Source: Sphaerobacteraceae bacterium (lineage in GTDB: Bacteria; Chloroflexota; Chloroflexia; Thermomicrobiales; Thermomicrobiaceae). From it: DNA of 37,841 nt. Below are positions 8,108 through 16,831 of the stretch, in pieces. The notes under the pieces were generated by a model. That model was given only the letters and a program-made list of their open reading frames with translations, had not been told where the DNA came from and made no database searches. The first letter of the stretch is position 1; each line of letters starts with the position of its first letter. The stretch spans positions 1-37,841 of the forward strand of contig REEK01000086.1 in NCBI GenBank assembly GCA_007695115.1. Direction: 5' to 3'. A program made the position numbers and the translations under genes.

Positions 8108-9535
8108 ATGATGGCCCGATACCGCGGTGAACCATTGCAACTCGAAGGCTCCCGGGCACTGGTGATGGGTCTGGGAACCCGTCAGGGCGGAGTCGGCGTG
8201 GCACGCTACCTGGTTCGACACGGCGCCGAAGTCACCGTGACTGATCTCAACGACGCGGTGAGTTTGCAGGCCTCGATCGATGCGCTCCAGGGGCTGCCGA
8301 TTACCTGGCGGCTCGGCGAACACGTGGCCGAAGATTTCGATCAGACAGATATCGTCGTCCGGAATCCGGGCGTTCCCGCCGACTCCCCCTGGCTTGAACG
8401 AGTGCGCCAGCGCGGGGGCCGGATCGAGATGGAAATGTCGCTCTTTTTCCGTTCCTGCCCGGCGCCGATCATCGGCATCACTGGCACCAAGGGAAAGACA
8501 ACGACTGCCTCGATTTGTGCCGGGATTCTGCGGCGTCATCGGCCCGATACCGTGCTGGCCGGGAACATGGGCACGTCGGCGCTGGATCAGCTCCAGTCCA
8601 TCGAAGCTGAGACGCCGGTAGTTATCGAACTGTCCAGCTGGCAGCTTGAGGGACTGGCGCCCTACGAGATGAGTCCTGACATCGCCGTACTGACCAACAT
8701 TAGCCAGGATCATCTGAATCGCTATTCCTCGATGGATGCCTATATCGAGGCGAAACGCCACATCGCTCGCTTTCAGACGAGCAGTGACTGGTTCGTGGTC
8801 AATCGCAACGATCAGCAATGCTGGGATTCTCGCGAGGTGACCGCAGCTCATGTGGTTCCGTTCGGCTATCTTCACGCCGATGACGATGGCGCCGGGCTCG
8901 AGCACCACGGCCTGTACTGGTCGCGATCTGGAGTGCGAACTCCGCTGGTTCGGGCTGATGAGATCCCGCTGCAGGGTGACCACATGGTGTCGAATGCACT
9001 GGCAGCCTCGGCGGCGGCATTGCTGGTCGGGGCGCGGGTCGATACCGTCCGGCAGGGGCTTCGATCAGCCCAGGCGGTGCCGCACCGTCAGGAGCTTGTG
9101 GCGTCGATCGATGGGGTCGATTTCATCAATGACACCACGGCGACGGCTCCGGCTGCGGCGATTGCGGCCCTGGAAACGTTTCAGCATCGACCGATCGTGC
9201 TTATCTCCGGAGGAGCCAGCAAAGGTGCCGATCTCAGCCGTTTCGCCAGAGTTGCGGCCAGTTCTGCGCAGCATATCCTGTTGCTCGATGGTGATGAGAC
9301 CGCCAACCTGACCGCGCAGCTGGATGGGTGTGGTGCGACCTCACTTGAAGGCCCGTTCCCGACGATGCAGTCGGCCGTGACACGGGCCGCGGAGCTCGTT
9401 TCTGAAGACGGCGTCGTTCTGCTGTCTCCGGCGTGCGCCAGTTTCGGGATGTTTCGTGACGAATTCGATCGCGGGGAACAGTTCCGGTCCGCCGTGCTGG
9501 CGATCGCGTCGCCTGGGGATGGAGGTGCCTCGTGA
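8108..9535 (+). CDS. murD: UDP-N-acetylmuramoylalanine--D-glutamate ligase MurD
   Basis: 475 residues with GGGAG just upstream. An N-terminal Rossmann-like UDP-binding domain is followed by the P-loop GTKGKTT (126-132), the MurD-specific ELSSWQLEGL, NISQDHLNRY, and the C-terminal domain with DTTATAPAA and LLSPACASFGMF, the latter a MurD-type ending. It adds D-glutamate to UDP-MurNAc-L-Ala. It lies between mraY and ftsW as in the canonical dcw order. The stop overlaps the ftsW GTG start (GTGA), indicating translational coupling. Confidence 0.94.
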   Translation: MMARYRGEPLQLEGSRALVMGLGTRQGGVGVARYLVRHGAEVTVTDLNDAVSLQASIDALQGLPITWRLGEHVAEDFDQTDIVVRNPGVPADSPWLERVRQRGGRIEMEMSLFFRSCPAPIIGITGTKGKTTTASICAGILRRHRPDTVLAGNMGTSALDQLQSIEAETPVVIELSSWQLEGLAPYEMSPDIAVLTNISQDHLNRYSSMDAYIEAKRHIARFQTSSDWFVVNRNDQQCWDSREVTAAHVVPFGYLHADDDGAGLEHHGLYWSRSGVRTPLVRADEIPLQGDHMVSNALAASAAALLVGARVDTVRQGLRSAQAVPHRQELVASIDGVDFINDTTATAPAAAIAALETFQHRPIVLISGGASKGADLSRFARVAASSAQHILLLDGDETANLTAQLDGCGATSLEGPFPTMQSAVTRAAELVSEDGVVLLSPACASFGMFRDEFDRGEQFRSAVLAIASPGDGGAS

Positions 9536-11037
9536 GCAGCATGTCTGCCAACCGTGGCAGTACCTCGATTTTCAAGACCGTGAGCTCGACCGCCCGGGGT
9601 GCGCTCCGGCAGCCGGACTACTGGCTCTTGACGATCATTCTGATCATGGTCATGTTCGGCACGATCATGGTTTTCAGTTCCAGCTTCGCAATTGGCGTTC
9701 GGGAAGAGGGTGGCGATGGCTACTACTTTCTGACCAGACATGTCGTTTATCTGATGATCGGATTGGCGGGGATGTTGATCGCGATGTCGATCGACTATCA
9801 CTTCTGGCGCAAAGTGGCGCTCCCTGGCCTGTTGATTGTCATGTTAGTCCTACTGGGTATGGTCGTCTTCCCGTCGATCGCTCCGGAGGTATGGGGTGCA
9901 AGTCGCTGGGTCCAGATCGGTCCGGTTTCCTTGCAGCCCAGCGAGTTTGCCAAGCTCGGGCTGATTCTCTATCTCGCTTCATGGCTGGCATCCAAAGGGA
10001 TGCGAGTGCGGGAGTTCAACTACGGTCTGATCCCGTTTGCCGTTCTGATGGGGCTTCTGGTTGGACTGATCATGCTTCAGCCAGACCTGGGAACCTCGAT
10101 GCTGCTGGCGGCGATCGGCTTGAGCATGTTCCTGGTGGCTGGCGCGAATCTGTTCCATCTCGGACTGGTGACATCGATCGGCGGGGCCGTATTTCTGGCA
10201 CTCGCGCTCACGACGGCCTACCGGCGAGACCGGATTCTCGTGTTCCTCAATCCCGATGGCGATCTGCGGAACCTCGGATGGCAGCTGGCTCAGGCAAAAC
10301 TGGCGATTGGCAGCGGCGGGTTGTTCGGGGTTGGCCTTGGTGCCAGCTATCAGAAGTTCGCCTGGCTCCCTGCGGCGCACCATGATGCGATCTTTGCGGT
10401 TATCGCCGAAGAGCTCGGGCTGATCGGTGCCGGGTTCGTTCTCATGCTCTTCATCATGTTCGCCTGGCGGGGCTATCGTGTTGCGATGCGTGCCCCTGAT
10501 TCTTATGGAGCGCTGGTGGCTGTCGGTATCGTCACCTGGATGATTGTTCAGGCTGCGATCAACATTGGCGGCATTACCACCACGATTCCGTTCACCGGGA
10601 TTCCGATTCCGTTCATTTCCTACGGTGGGACATCGCTCATCGTGTCGCTGGTGGCGATCGGTATTCTGCTGAACATATCCCGGCAGACCGTCGATCCGGT
10701 TGAGGTCAAAGTGCGCTCCAACCTGCGGGGTGTCTCGACTCGCGCCCGGCAGCGACAGGCTGCACAACCGGCACCGCCGCCACCGGCGCCGCGCCAGCCA
10801 CGTGCCCCACGGACACCTGCTCCGTCGAAGCCCGGCGCTCGCCCGGTGCCCGAATGGCCAGAGCGACCGAGGGTGCCCTCGCCAGTTGCGATCGGCCCCG
10901 ATGATCGAGATCCGGTTCCCACGCCTCGGGAGCGGCAGCCTGCACCGAAGCGGGAGATACAGGGTCGGCCGACAACAACTGGTGGAACGTTTGGCCGGGG
11001 ACGAGCTAGCGTTTCACCGAGGGGACGGCGGCGATGA
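9532..11037 (+). CDS. ftsW: Septal peptidoglycan glycosyltransferase FtsW (SEDS family) with long basic tail
   Basis: 501 residues. The SEDS core (residues about 28-384, ten membrane helices) carries LQPSEFAKL (134-142), PDLGTSMLL, HHDAIFAVIAEELGLIG and GIPIPFISYGGTS, all hallmarks of FtsW/RodA. It polymerises lipid II in complex with the class B PBP. Residues from about 385 to 501 form a tail that is unusually long, proline-rich and strongly basic (about 28 Arg/Lys against 7 Asp/Glu) and ends in RGRRR. Such tails occur in some Actinobacteriota, where FtsW contacts FtsZ directly. The gene is overlapped by murD at the start and murC at the end (ATGA). murG, which often follows ftsW, is absent. 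Confidence 0.94.
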   Translation: MSSMSANRGSTSIFKTVSSTARGALRQPDYWLLTIILIMVMFGTIMVFSSSFAIGVREEGGDGYYFLTRHVVYLMIGLAGMLIAMSIDYHFWRKVALPGLLIVMLVLLGMVVFPSIAPEVWGASRWVQIGPVSLQPSEFAKLGLILYLASWLASKGMRVREFNYGLIPFAVLMGLLVGLIMLQPDLGTSMLLAAIGLSMFLVAGANLFHLGLVTSIGGAVFLALALTTAYRRDRILVFLNPDGDLRNLGWQLAQAKLAIGSGGLFGVGLGASYQKFAWLPAAHHDAIFAVIAEELGLIGAGFVLMLFIMFAWRGYRVAMRAPDSYGALVAVGIVTWMIVQAAINIGGITTTIPFTGIPIPFISYGGTSLIVSLVAIGILLNISRQTVDPVEVKVRSNLRGVSTRARQRQAAQPAPPPPAPRQPRAPRTPAPSKPGARPVPEWPERPRVPSPVAIGPDDRDPVPTPRERQPAPKREIQGRPTTTGGTFGRGRASVSPRGRRR

Positions 11038-12431
11038 CCGCGGCTTCTGTCCTTCCGGATACACCCGCCTCGATTCATCTGGTCGGCATTGGCGGTATCG
11101 GCGTTAGCGGACTGGCCCGGATACTCGTGGCCCGGGGTTATGACGTGTCCGGGTCGGATATGCTCGATAGTCCGGTGCTGACCGAGCTTCGCGCGCTCGG
11201 GGTCCGGGTACACATCGGTCACGATGCCGACTACGTTGCGGGGGCCGATCTCGTCGTCGCCACGGCCGCTGCGCGAGATACCAATCCGGAGCTGATTGCT
11301 GCTTCCGAGCGCGGAATTCCCGTGATCAAACGTGCCAGGCTGCTGGGTGAGCTATCGGCCGCTCGGGAGTGTGTCGCGGTGGCAGGATCACACGGCAAGT
11401 CCACGACGTCCGGCATGTTTGCGGTGGCGCTGAACGAGGCGGGGCTCGATCCGTCGTTCGCGGTCGGGGCAGTGATTCCGCAACTCGGTGTGAATGCCGC
11501 GCCCGGAGATGGTCCGCATTTCGTGGTCGAAGCCGATGAGTACGATTACAGTTTCCTGACCCTCTCACCTCGTGTGGCGCTGGTGACGAACATCGAGCAC
11601 GATCATCCGGACCTGTTTCCCGATCTGGCGACGATCGAGTCCGCCTATCACCGGTTCATGGACTGTGTGCAGCCGGACGGTGTGGTAGTTCTCGGAATCG
11701 ATGACCCCGGCTGCGACCGTCTTCACGGCTGGATTCGTGAGCATCGAAGCGCGATGTCCGTCATCACCGTTGGGCGAAACGAGCGTGCAGATTGGCGACT
11801 CGACGATACGTCGAAACCGGCAACGCTCTCCTCACCAGATGGCGAGGTGCTATCGTTCGATCTGGCGGTTCCGGGGGCGCACAATCGTCTGAATGCCGCG
11901 ATGGTTATCGCCGCCTCGGCCTGGATGGGGCTCGATGTCAGGCGGATCATTTCCGGGCTGGAGCGCTTCTCCGGGGTCGGCCGCCGGTTCGATCTTCGAG
12001 CGGAGATCGACGGGGTGCGAATCTTCGATGACTATGCTCACCATCCCACTGAGCTCCACGCCACTATTCAGGCCACCCGCGAACGCTACCCTGACGCCCG
12101 GATCCGGGCCGTCTTTCAGCCACACACCTATTCCCGGACACGACAACTCCTTCGAGAGTTCGCCGCGGCAATGGATACGGCTGATGATCCGATGCTGGTG
12201 GAGATCTACCCGGCGCGCGAAACCGATACACTCGGAGTGTCGTCGCAGTCGATTGCCGATCTGATGGCGACTGGTCCGAGTGTGTATGCTACTCCCTCGG
12301 CGGCGGCGCTAGCCGTGGCGCGTGATTCCCGGCCAGGAGACGTCGTGCTGTTCCTTGGAGCTGGCGACATCTGGCAGGCCGCGCCCATTCTAATCGAGCA
12401 ACTCACTGGCAGGAGAGAGACCGATGCCTGA
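11034..12431 (+). CDS. murC: UDP-N-acetylmuramate--L-alanine ligase MurC
   Basis: 465 residues. The N-terminal LVGIGGIGVSGLARIL and VSGSD motifs, the P-loop GSHGKST (near residues 117-123), VEADEYDYSFL, NIEHDHPD and the C-terminal DDYAHHPTEL and FQPHTYSRT are diagnostic for MurC. It joins L-alanine to UDP-MurNAc, the first peptide step of the cytoplasmic pathway. It starts inside the ftsW stop (ATGA), and its last 8 bases overlap murB. Confidence 0.95.
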   Translation: MTAASVLPDTPASIHLVGIGGIGVSGLARILVARGYDVSGSDMLDSPVLTELRALGVRVHIGHDADYVAGADLVVATAAARDTNPELIAASERGIPVIKRARLLGELSAARECVAVAGSHGKSTTSGMFAVALNEAGLDPSFAVGAVIPQLGVNAAPGDGPHFVVEADEYDYSFLTLSPRVALVTNIEHDHPDLFPDLATIESAYHRFMDCVQPDGVVVLGIDDPGCDRLHGWIREHRSAMSVITVGRNERADWRLDDTSKPATLSSPDGEVLSFDLAVPGAHNRLNAAMVIAASAWMGLDVRRIISGLERFSGVGRRFDLRAEIDGVRIFDDYAHHPTELHATIQATRERYPDARIRAVFQPHTYSRTRQLLREFAAAMDTADDPMLVEIYPARETDTLGVSSQSIADLMATGPSVYATPSAAALAVARDSRPGDVVLFLGAGDIWQAAPILIEQLTGRRETDA

Positions 12432-13365
12432 AACAATCGAGCTGACATCCCCGAGTGGAACGGTGAAGATCCGCCCTGACCAGAAACTCTCGCTGTTTAC
12501 CACCTTCCGGATCGGCGGACCGGCCCAGTTCATGGCTCGCGTGACGGACGAATCTCAGGCCGAAGCGGCACTGGAGTGGGCCGAGCAGATGGACCTGCCG
12601 GTGACCTCGATCGGTGGTGGCAGCAATCTCCTTGTTGATGATGCGGGTATTCAGGGCCTCGTGCTGGCTGTTCGTACCACTGGGAAAGATGCCGAAACAC
12701 GTGTTCGTGTCGAGGAAGATGATCATCAGGTCCGGATCTGGGTTCCAGCGCAGATGCCGATTTCCCGGCTGGGCCATCTCTCGGCCGAGCGTGGCTGGAC
12801 CGGACTGGTCTGGTGTGCTGGCTTGCCCGGGGTCGTTGGTGGCGCCGTTGTCAACAATGCCGGTGCCCACGGTGGCGAGATGATCGACCAACTGGAGACG
12901 ATCGATGTCATCAGGCTAGCCGACCGGAAGATCGAGTCCTGGCCGGCTGAGAAGCTGAACGCTGCCTATCGATATACCGTACTGAAACATGCACCTCGAC
13001 CGCGTGATGTCGTGGTGCTCGGCGCAACCTTTGTGCTTCCGCGTGGAGACGCTGAGGAGCTGGTTAAACAGGCGAAGGAGTTCAGCGCCTGGCGTAAACA
13101 GGCGCAACCGACCGGAGCCTGTGCCGGGTCAGTCTTCACCAATCCGGATGGGAGCTATGCCGGGTATCTGATTGACAAGGCGGGATTGAAGGGCACGACA
13201 GTCGGCGGGGTGAAGATCTCCGAGCTGCATGGGAATTTCATGGTCAATTCGGGAGAGGCGACCGCAGAGGATGTGCGGCAGATGATTGCGCTGATCCAGG
13301 ATGAAGTCTACCGCCAGTTCGAGGTCCGGCTGGTACCGGAGATCGAACAGGTTGGAGGGAAGTAG
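12424..13365 (+). CDS. murB: UDP-N-acetylenolpyruvoylglucosamine reductase MurB
   Basis: 313 residues. FAD-binding motifs TTFRIGGPA and GGGSNLLV are followed by GLPGVVGGAVVNNAGAHG, YRYTVLK, and the catalytic serine region AGSVFTNP (Ser236) with AGYLIDKAGLKG. It reduces UDP-GlcNAc-enolpyruvate to UDP-MurNAc with NADPH. The start lies within murC (8-base overlap) behind a GGAGAGAG stretch. Putting murB and ddl directly after murC is common outside the Proteobacteria. Confidence 0.94.
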   Translation: MPETIELTSPSGTVKIRPDQKLSLFTTFRIGGPAQFMARVTDESQAEAALEWAEQMDLPVTSIGGGSNLLVDDAGIQGLVLAVRTTGKDAETRVRVEEDDHQVRIWVPAQMPISRLGHLSAERGWTGLVWCAGLPGVVGGAVVNNAGAHGGEMIDQLETIDVIRLADRKIESWPAEKLNAAYRYTVLKHAPRPRDVVVLGATFVLPRGDAEELVKQAKEFSAWRKQAQPTGACAGSVFTNPDGSYAGYLIDKAGLKGTTVGGVKISELHGNFMVNSGEATAEDVRQMIALIQDEVYRQFEVRLVPEIEQVGGK

Positions 13366-13367
13366 CG

Positions 13368-14483
13368 ATGGGGGCACGGCGTATTCGTGTGGGAGTGATC
13401 TTCGGCGGAAAGTCGGGTGAGCATGACGTTTCCATCACCTCGGCACACGCGATCCTGAATCACATCGACCGTCGACGCTTCGAACCTGTGCCGATCGGTA
13501 TCACCCGTGACGGTGGATGGGTGACTGGCGATAACTCGCTGGGGCAACTCGCGGCCACGTCACGGTTGCCGTTGCCAGATCTTGTTGGTGATCAACAGGG
13601 CGCGGAGAACACGCAGTCCAGCGAGATCTCCAGCATCTCCGGAGACTCTCAGATTCGAGACCGGAGCGATACCACCTGGATTCAGGACATCGACGTCGTT
13701 TTCCCGGTCCTGCACGGCCCGATGGGCGAAGACGGGACGGTGCAGGGAATGCTGGAGCTTGCCGGGATCCCGTATGTCGGATCGGCAGTTCTCGGTTCTG
13801 CAGTGTCCATGGACAAGATCACAGCGAAACGGCTGTGTGATGGCCACGGAATCCCGATTGTGCCCTGGCTGAGCTTCTCCCGACGCGACTGGGCAGAGGA
13901 TGCTGCGGCAATCCGGGCGCGAATCGAACGGGAAATGGGGTATCCTTGCTTTGTCAAGCCGTCAAACATGGGGTCGAGCGTCGGCGTCTACAAAGTCCAT
14001 GACGCGCAGGAGCTGGATGAGTCCATCGCCGGGGCAGCACAGCACGACCGCCGCATTCTGGTGGAGCAATCCATCAATGCCCGGGAACTGGAAGTCAGCG
14101 TGCTGGGCAACGAGCATCCGATAAGTTCGATTGTGGGCGAGGTCATACCGGGCCACGAATTCTATGACTACGAGGCAAAGTATGTGGACGACAGCTCCGA
14201 GTTGAGGATCCCGGCAGACGTTCCACCCGAGGTGTCGGATGAGGTCCGTCGAATTGCCGTCGATGTCTTCCGACTCCTGGATTGCGCCGGATTGGCGCGA
14301 GTGGACTGCTTTCTGGACAAGGATTCAGGACAGGTCTACTTCAACGAGATCAACACGATACCCGGATTCACGCCGATCAGCATGTATCCGAAACTGTGGG
14401 CCGCCAGCGGGATTCCGTTCGATGAGCTCGTTTCCCGCCTGATCGAGCTGGCACTCGAACGCTACGATGAACAGAGCTACTAG
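13368..14483 (+). CDS. ddl: D-alanine--D-alanine ligase
   Basis: 371 residues. An ATP-grasp enzyme with the N-terminal VGVIFGGKSGEHDVSITSA, ELAGIPYVGS, SMDKITAK, the ATP-binding CFVKPSNMGSSVGV, and the metal-binding NEINTIPGFTPISMYPKLW near the C-terminus. It makes the D-Ala-D-Ala dipeptide that MurF attaches. It begins 2 bases after murB, whose end supplies the ribosome-binding site (GGAGGGAAG). The roughly 50-residue insert after residue 60 (rich in Ser/Asp) is normal for the longer DdlA type. Confidence 0.94.
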   Translation: MGARRIRVGVIFGGKSGEHDVSITSAHAILNHIDRRRFEPVPIGITRDGGWVTGDNSLGQLAATSRLPLPDLVGDQQGAENTQSSEISSISGDSQIRDRSDTTWIQDIDVVFPVLHGPMGEDGTVQGMLELAGIPYVGSAVLGSAVSMDKITAKRLCDGHGIPIVPWLSFSRRDWAEDAAAIRARIEREMGYPCFVKPSNMGSSVGVYKVHDAQELDESIAGAAQHDRRILVEQSINARELEVSVLGNEHPISSIVGEVIPGHEFYDYEAKYVDDSSELRIPADVPPEVSDEVRRIAVDVFRLLDCAGLARVDCFLDKDSGQVYFNEINTIPGFTPISMYPKLWAASGIPFDELVSRLIELALERYDEQSY

Positions 14484-14501
14484 ACAGTTGTCCGGGACCA
14501 A

Positions 14502-15269
14502 ATGACTGAACAGCACCAACGAATACCGGGACGAATAACTGAAGGTAGCCCGCCCAGACGGCGGACCAATCGACGTGCCCGCCTGCGAGCGCATACGGTA
14601 GAGCTGTCGCGAACAGGCCGCCTTCCAGCGTTCGTTCTCAGCGTGGGACTGGCCGCTATTCTTGTGGTATTTGCGGTCTCCGACGACTTTCTGGTTGACA
14701 ACGTGGTCATTCGCGGTAATTCTATTGCGTATGCGGACACTGTTGTCGAACATTCCGGTGCGCTGGGGGAGTCAATCTTCCAGTTGAGCACGCATGAAGT
14801 GGCCGAGAATGTGGCTCGCCACCCCGTGGTCGATTCCGCGCGGGTCCGCGTTCAGTTGCCGGATAGAGTGGTCGTCAACGTGGTCGAACGAGTTCCGGCA
14901 CTCGTCTGGCAGACCGGAGATCGAGCAGTACTGATCGACGAGCACGGCTGGGTGCTTGCCGAGGGAGAGTCGGAAGAATTGCCCTGGGTGGTGGAACTCG
15001 ACGGATCGCTACCGCAGCCGGGAGACCACATTGACCCGGGCAAGGTTGCCGCTGCGCAGTACCTGTTCGAGGAGATCGGCAACACCGAGGTGCTCGAGTA
15101 CGATGAAAGTGACGGGTTCCAGGTCCATCTCAGCGACCAGCGTATCGTGCTATTCGGAGACCCGGACGAGCTTTTGGTGAAGATGCAGGTCGTTTCTGCA
15201 TTGAGTGAAAGCAGCGCCGAGTGGAGTAGACTGGATGTTCGTGATCCAGAACGACCTGTGTATCAATAG
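14502..15269 (+). CDS. ftsQ: Cell division protein FtsQ/DivIB-like
   Basis: 255 residues. A basic cytoplasmic N-terminus (RRRTNRRARLRAH) of about 43 residues leads to one transmembrane helix (about 44-62) and a POTRA domain beginning VDNVVIRGNS. The pattern HPVVDSARVRVQLPDRVVVNVVERVPAL is characteristic of the FtsQ/DivIB beta domain. It recruits or holds FtsL and the FtsW-FtsI synthase in the divisome. It is the last gene of the long overlapping run. ftsA, which often separates ftsQ from ftsZ, is missing; a 313-bp intergenic region follows instead. Confidence 0.9.
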   Translation: MTEQHQRIPGRITEGSPPRRRTNRRARLRAHTVELSRTGRLPAFVLSVGLAAILVVFAVSDDFLVDNVVIRGNSIAYADTVVEHSGALGESIFQLSTHEVAENVARHPVVDSARVRVQLPDRVVVNVVERVPALVWQTGDRAVLIDEHGWVLAEGESEELPWVVELDGSLPQPGDHIDPGKVAAAQYLFEEIGNTEVLEYDESDGFQVHLSDQRIVLFGDPDELLVKMQVVSALSESSAEWSRLDVRDPERPVYQ

Positions 15270-15582
15270 TCATCGAGAGTACCAGAGTGACAGAGTACTA
15301 TCTGATGACACATGAGGTCTGAAAGTCTGCTAGGATGACGCCAATCACGCGAAGACATCAGAGCAGAACATACGAACGAGCGTGAGCGTCTATCGACATA
15401 ATATTGCATTCAGGCGAATCAGCGACTTGATTGAATACCATAAAATGTGCCAAATTGGCACGAAGGTGCGGACGATCAGACGGTTGATTGGTAGACTAGG
15501 GGCACTGCGTGAAGGGTCGATCTGCGGCGCTTGATGACTGTTCCGCGAGTATGACGCCGATGAGTGCGACGGGGAGGCACCA
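15270..15582 (+). promoter_or_regulatory. 313-bp gene-free ftsQ-ftsZ region, probable ftsZ promoter region
   Basis: There is no ORF with a start signal here, and base composition is visibly more AT-rich than the flanking genes. Candidate -10 elements are TGCTAGGAT (15328-15336, extended -10 type), CATAAT (15397-15402) and TAAAAT (15441-15446); none has a good -35 at standard spacing. AGAGTAC occurs twice near 15276-15298. An inverted repeat follows the last -10 candidate directly. ftsZ has its own strong ribosome-binding site, GGGGAGG at 15571-15577. Independent transcription of ftsZ is likely but the start site is not decided. Confidence 0.5.
15447..15461. promoter_or_regulatory. Inverted repeat GTGCCAAATTGGCAC, candidate operator before ftsZ
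   Basis: Seven-base arms GTGCCAA/TTGGCAC face each other around a single central A, directly after the -10-like TAAAAT (15441-15446). The arms are too close to form an RNA hairpin, so a dimeric DNA-binding protein is the natural reading. It lies about 120 bases before the ftsZ start. I do not recognise the cognate regulator. Confidence 0.45.
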
Positions 15583-16827
15583 ATGTTCAACGTGAGAGAT
15601 GACGACTTCGCGAATCACTTCGCGCGAATAAAGGTCATCGGCGTCGGTGGCGGCGGAGGCAATGCGATCAATCGCATGATCCAGGCTGGCGTTGAGGGTG
15701 TGGAGTTCGTGGCGGTTAACACGGATTCCCAGGCACTTGTCAATTCGCTGAGTCCGGTAACAGTCCGGATCGGCGACAAGCTGACCAAAGGCCTTGGTGC
15801 TGGAGGTCGACCAGAAATCGGCGAACGTGCCGCTGAAGAAAGCATCGAAGGACTCACCGAGGTGGTTCGCGGTGCCGATATGGTGTTCATCACCGCCGGT
15901 ATTGGCGGCGGCACCGGGACTGGGGCGTCCCCGATCGTGGCACGCCTTGCGCGTGAAACCGGTGCGCTGACGGTTGGCGTGGTTACCCGCCCATTCGATT
16001 TCGAAGGGGCCAAGCGGCATCGTGTTTCTGAAGAAGGCATCACCGCGCTGCGCGAGCATGTCGATGCACTTATTACGATTCCCAACCAGCGGTTGATTAC
16101 GCTCGTCGATCCAAAGACGCCGTTCTCCGAGGCGTTCAAGATCGCCGACGACGTTCTCCGGCACGGTATTCAGGGCATCTCCGATCTGATCACCAAGCCG
16201 GGCCTGATCAACCTCGACTTTGCGGACGTCAAGACCATCATGCGAGATGCTGGATCCGCCCTGATGGCGATCGGACGTGGAAGTGGCGACGATCGCGCAG
16301 TCGATGCTGCCCGTATGGCGATCGAAAGTCCGCTGCTTGAGATGAGCATCGATGGTGCGGTTGGCGTGCTCTACAACATCACCGGTGGTGATGACCTGAC
16401 GCTCGCCGAGATCACCGAAGCCGCCGAGGTTATTCGCTCAGCGGCTGATGAAGATGCCGAGATCATCTTCGGCGCGACAACCGATGAAGCACTGGCTGGG
16501 GATGTGCAGATCACACTCATTGCCACTGGTTTCCACCAGATGCAGCAGAGCCCGCACAGCCCGCAGCAGCGGCCGCGCTCTGGCGAGCGTCGATTCCAGC
16601 AGCGCGCGGACAGCCCGGCACCAGCACCGCGGCAGCCTGCACCGGAGCCGAGCCGACCACCGGCCCAGCGTCCGAGCAGTGGGCGAGATCAGTCAACTCA
16701 GGGGCAACAGCAGGGACAGGGACCAGGTCAGGGCCAGAAGGGCGCTCCATCCCGAATCCCGGCTGAACAGAACTCGGACGATGAGTGGTCCGAGCCAGCT
16801 ATCCTGAAGTTCCTCCGGGAGCGGTAA
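15583..16827 (+). CDS. ftsZ: Cell division GTPase FtsZ
   Basis: 414 residues. The tubulin-like GTPase domain (about 14-317) has [24 protein letters not shown], the signature [10 protein letters not shown] (108-117, where most FtsZ have AAP), and the T7 catalytic loop NLDFADVK (210-217). It polymerises into the Z ring. Residues from about 318 to 400 form a disordered Gln/Pro/Arg-rich linker. The C-terminal peptide [16 protein letters not shown] resembles the usual DIPxFLR anchor motif but has a W and extra residues, so partner binding may differ. No ftsA lies beside it, and no sepF is in view. nrdR follows 4 bases later. Confidence 0.97.
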   Translation: MFNVRDDDFANHFARIKVIGVGGGGGNAINRMIQAGVEGVEFVAVNTDSQALVNSLSPVTVRIGDKLTKGLGAGGRPEIGERAAEESIEGLTEVVRGADMVFITAGIGGGTGTGASPIVARLARETGALTVGVVTRPFDFEGAKRHRVSEEGITALREHVDALITIPNQRLITLVDPKTPFSEAFKIADDVLRHGIQGISDLITKPGLINLDFADVKTIMRDAGSALMAIGRGSGDDRAVDAARMAIESPLLEMSIDGAVGVLYNITGGDDLTLAEITEAAEVIRSAADEDAEIIFGATTDEALAGDVQITLIATGFHQMQQSPHSPQQRPRSGERRFQQRADSPAPAPRQPAPEPSRPPAQRPSSGRDQSTQGQQQGQGPGQGQKGAPSRIPAEQNSDDEWSEPAILKFLRER

Positions 16828-16831
16828 TCTC

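Noticed and set aside
7586-8983. A 465-residue open frame on the minus strand across mraY and murD
   Set aside because: It lies opposite two certain genes, has no family motif, and its composition (Arg, Pro, His-rich) is that of an antisense shadow in GC-rich DNA.
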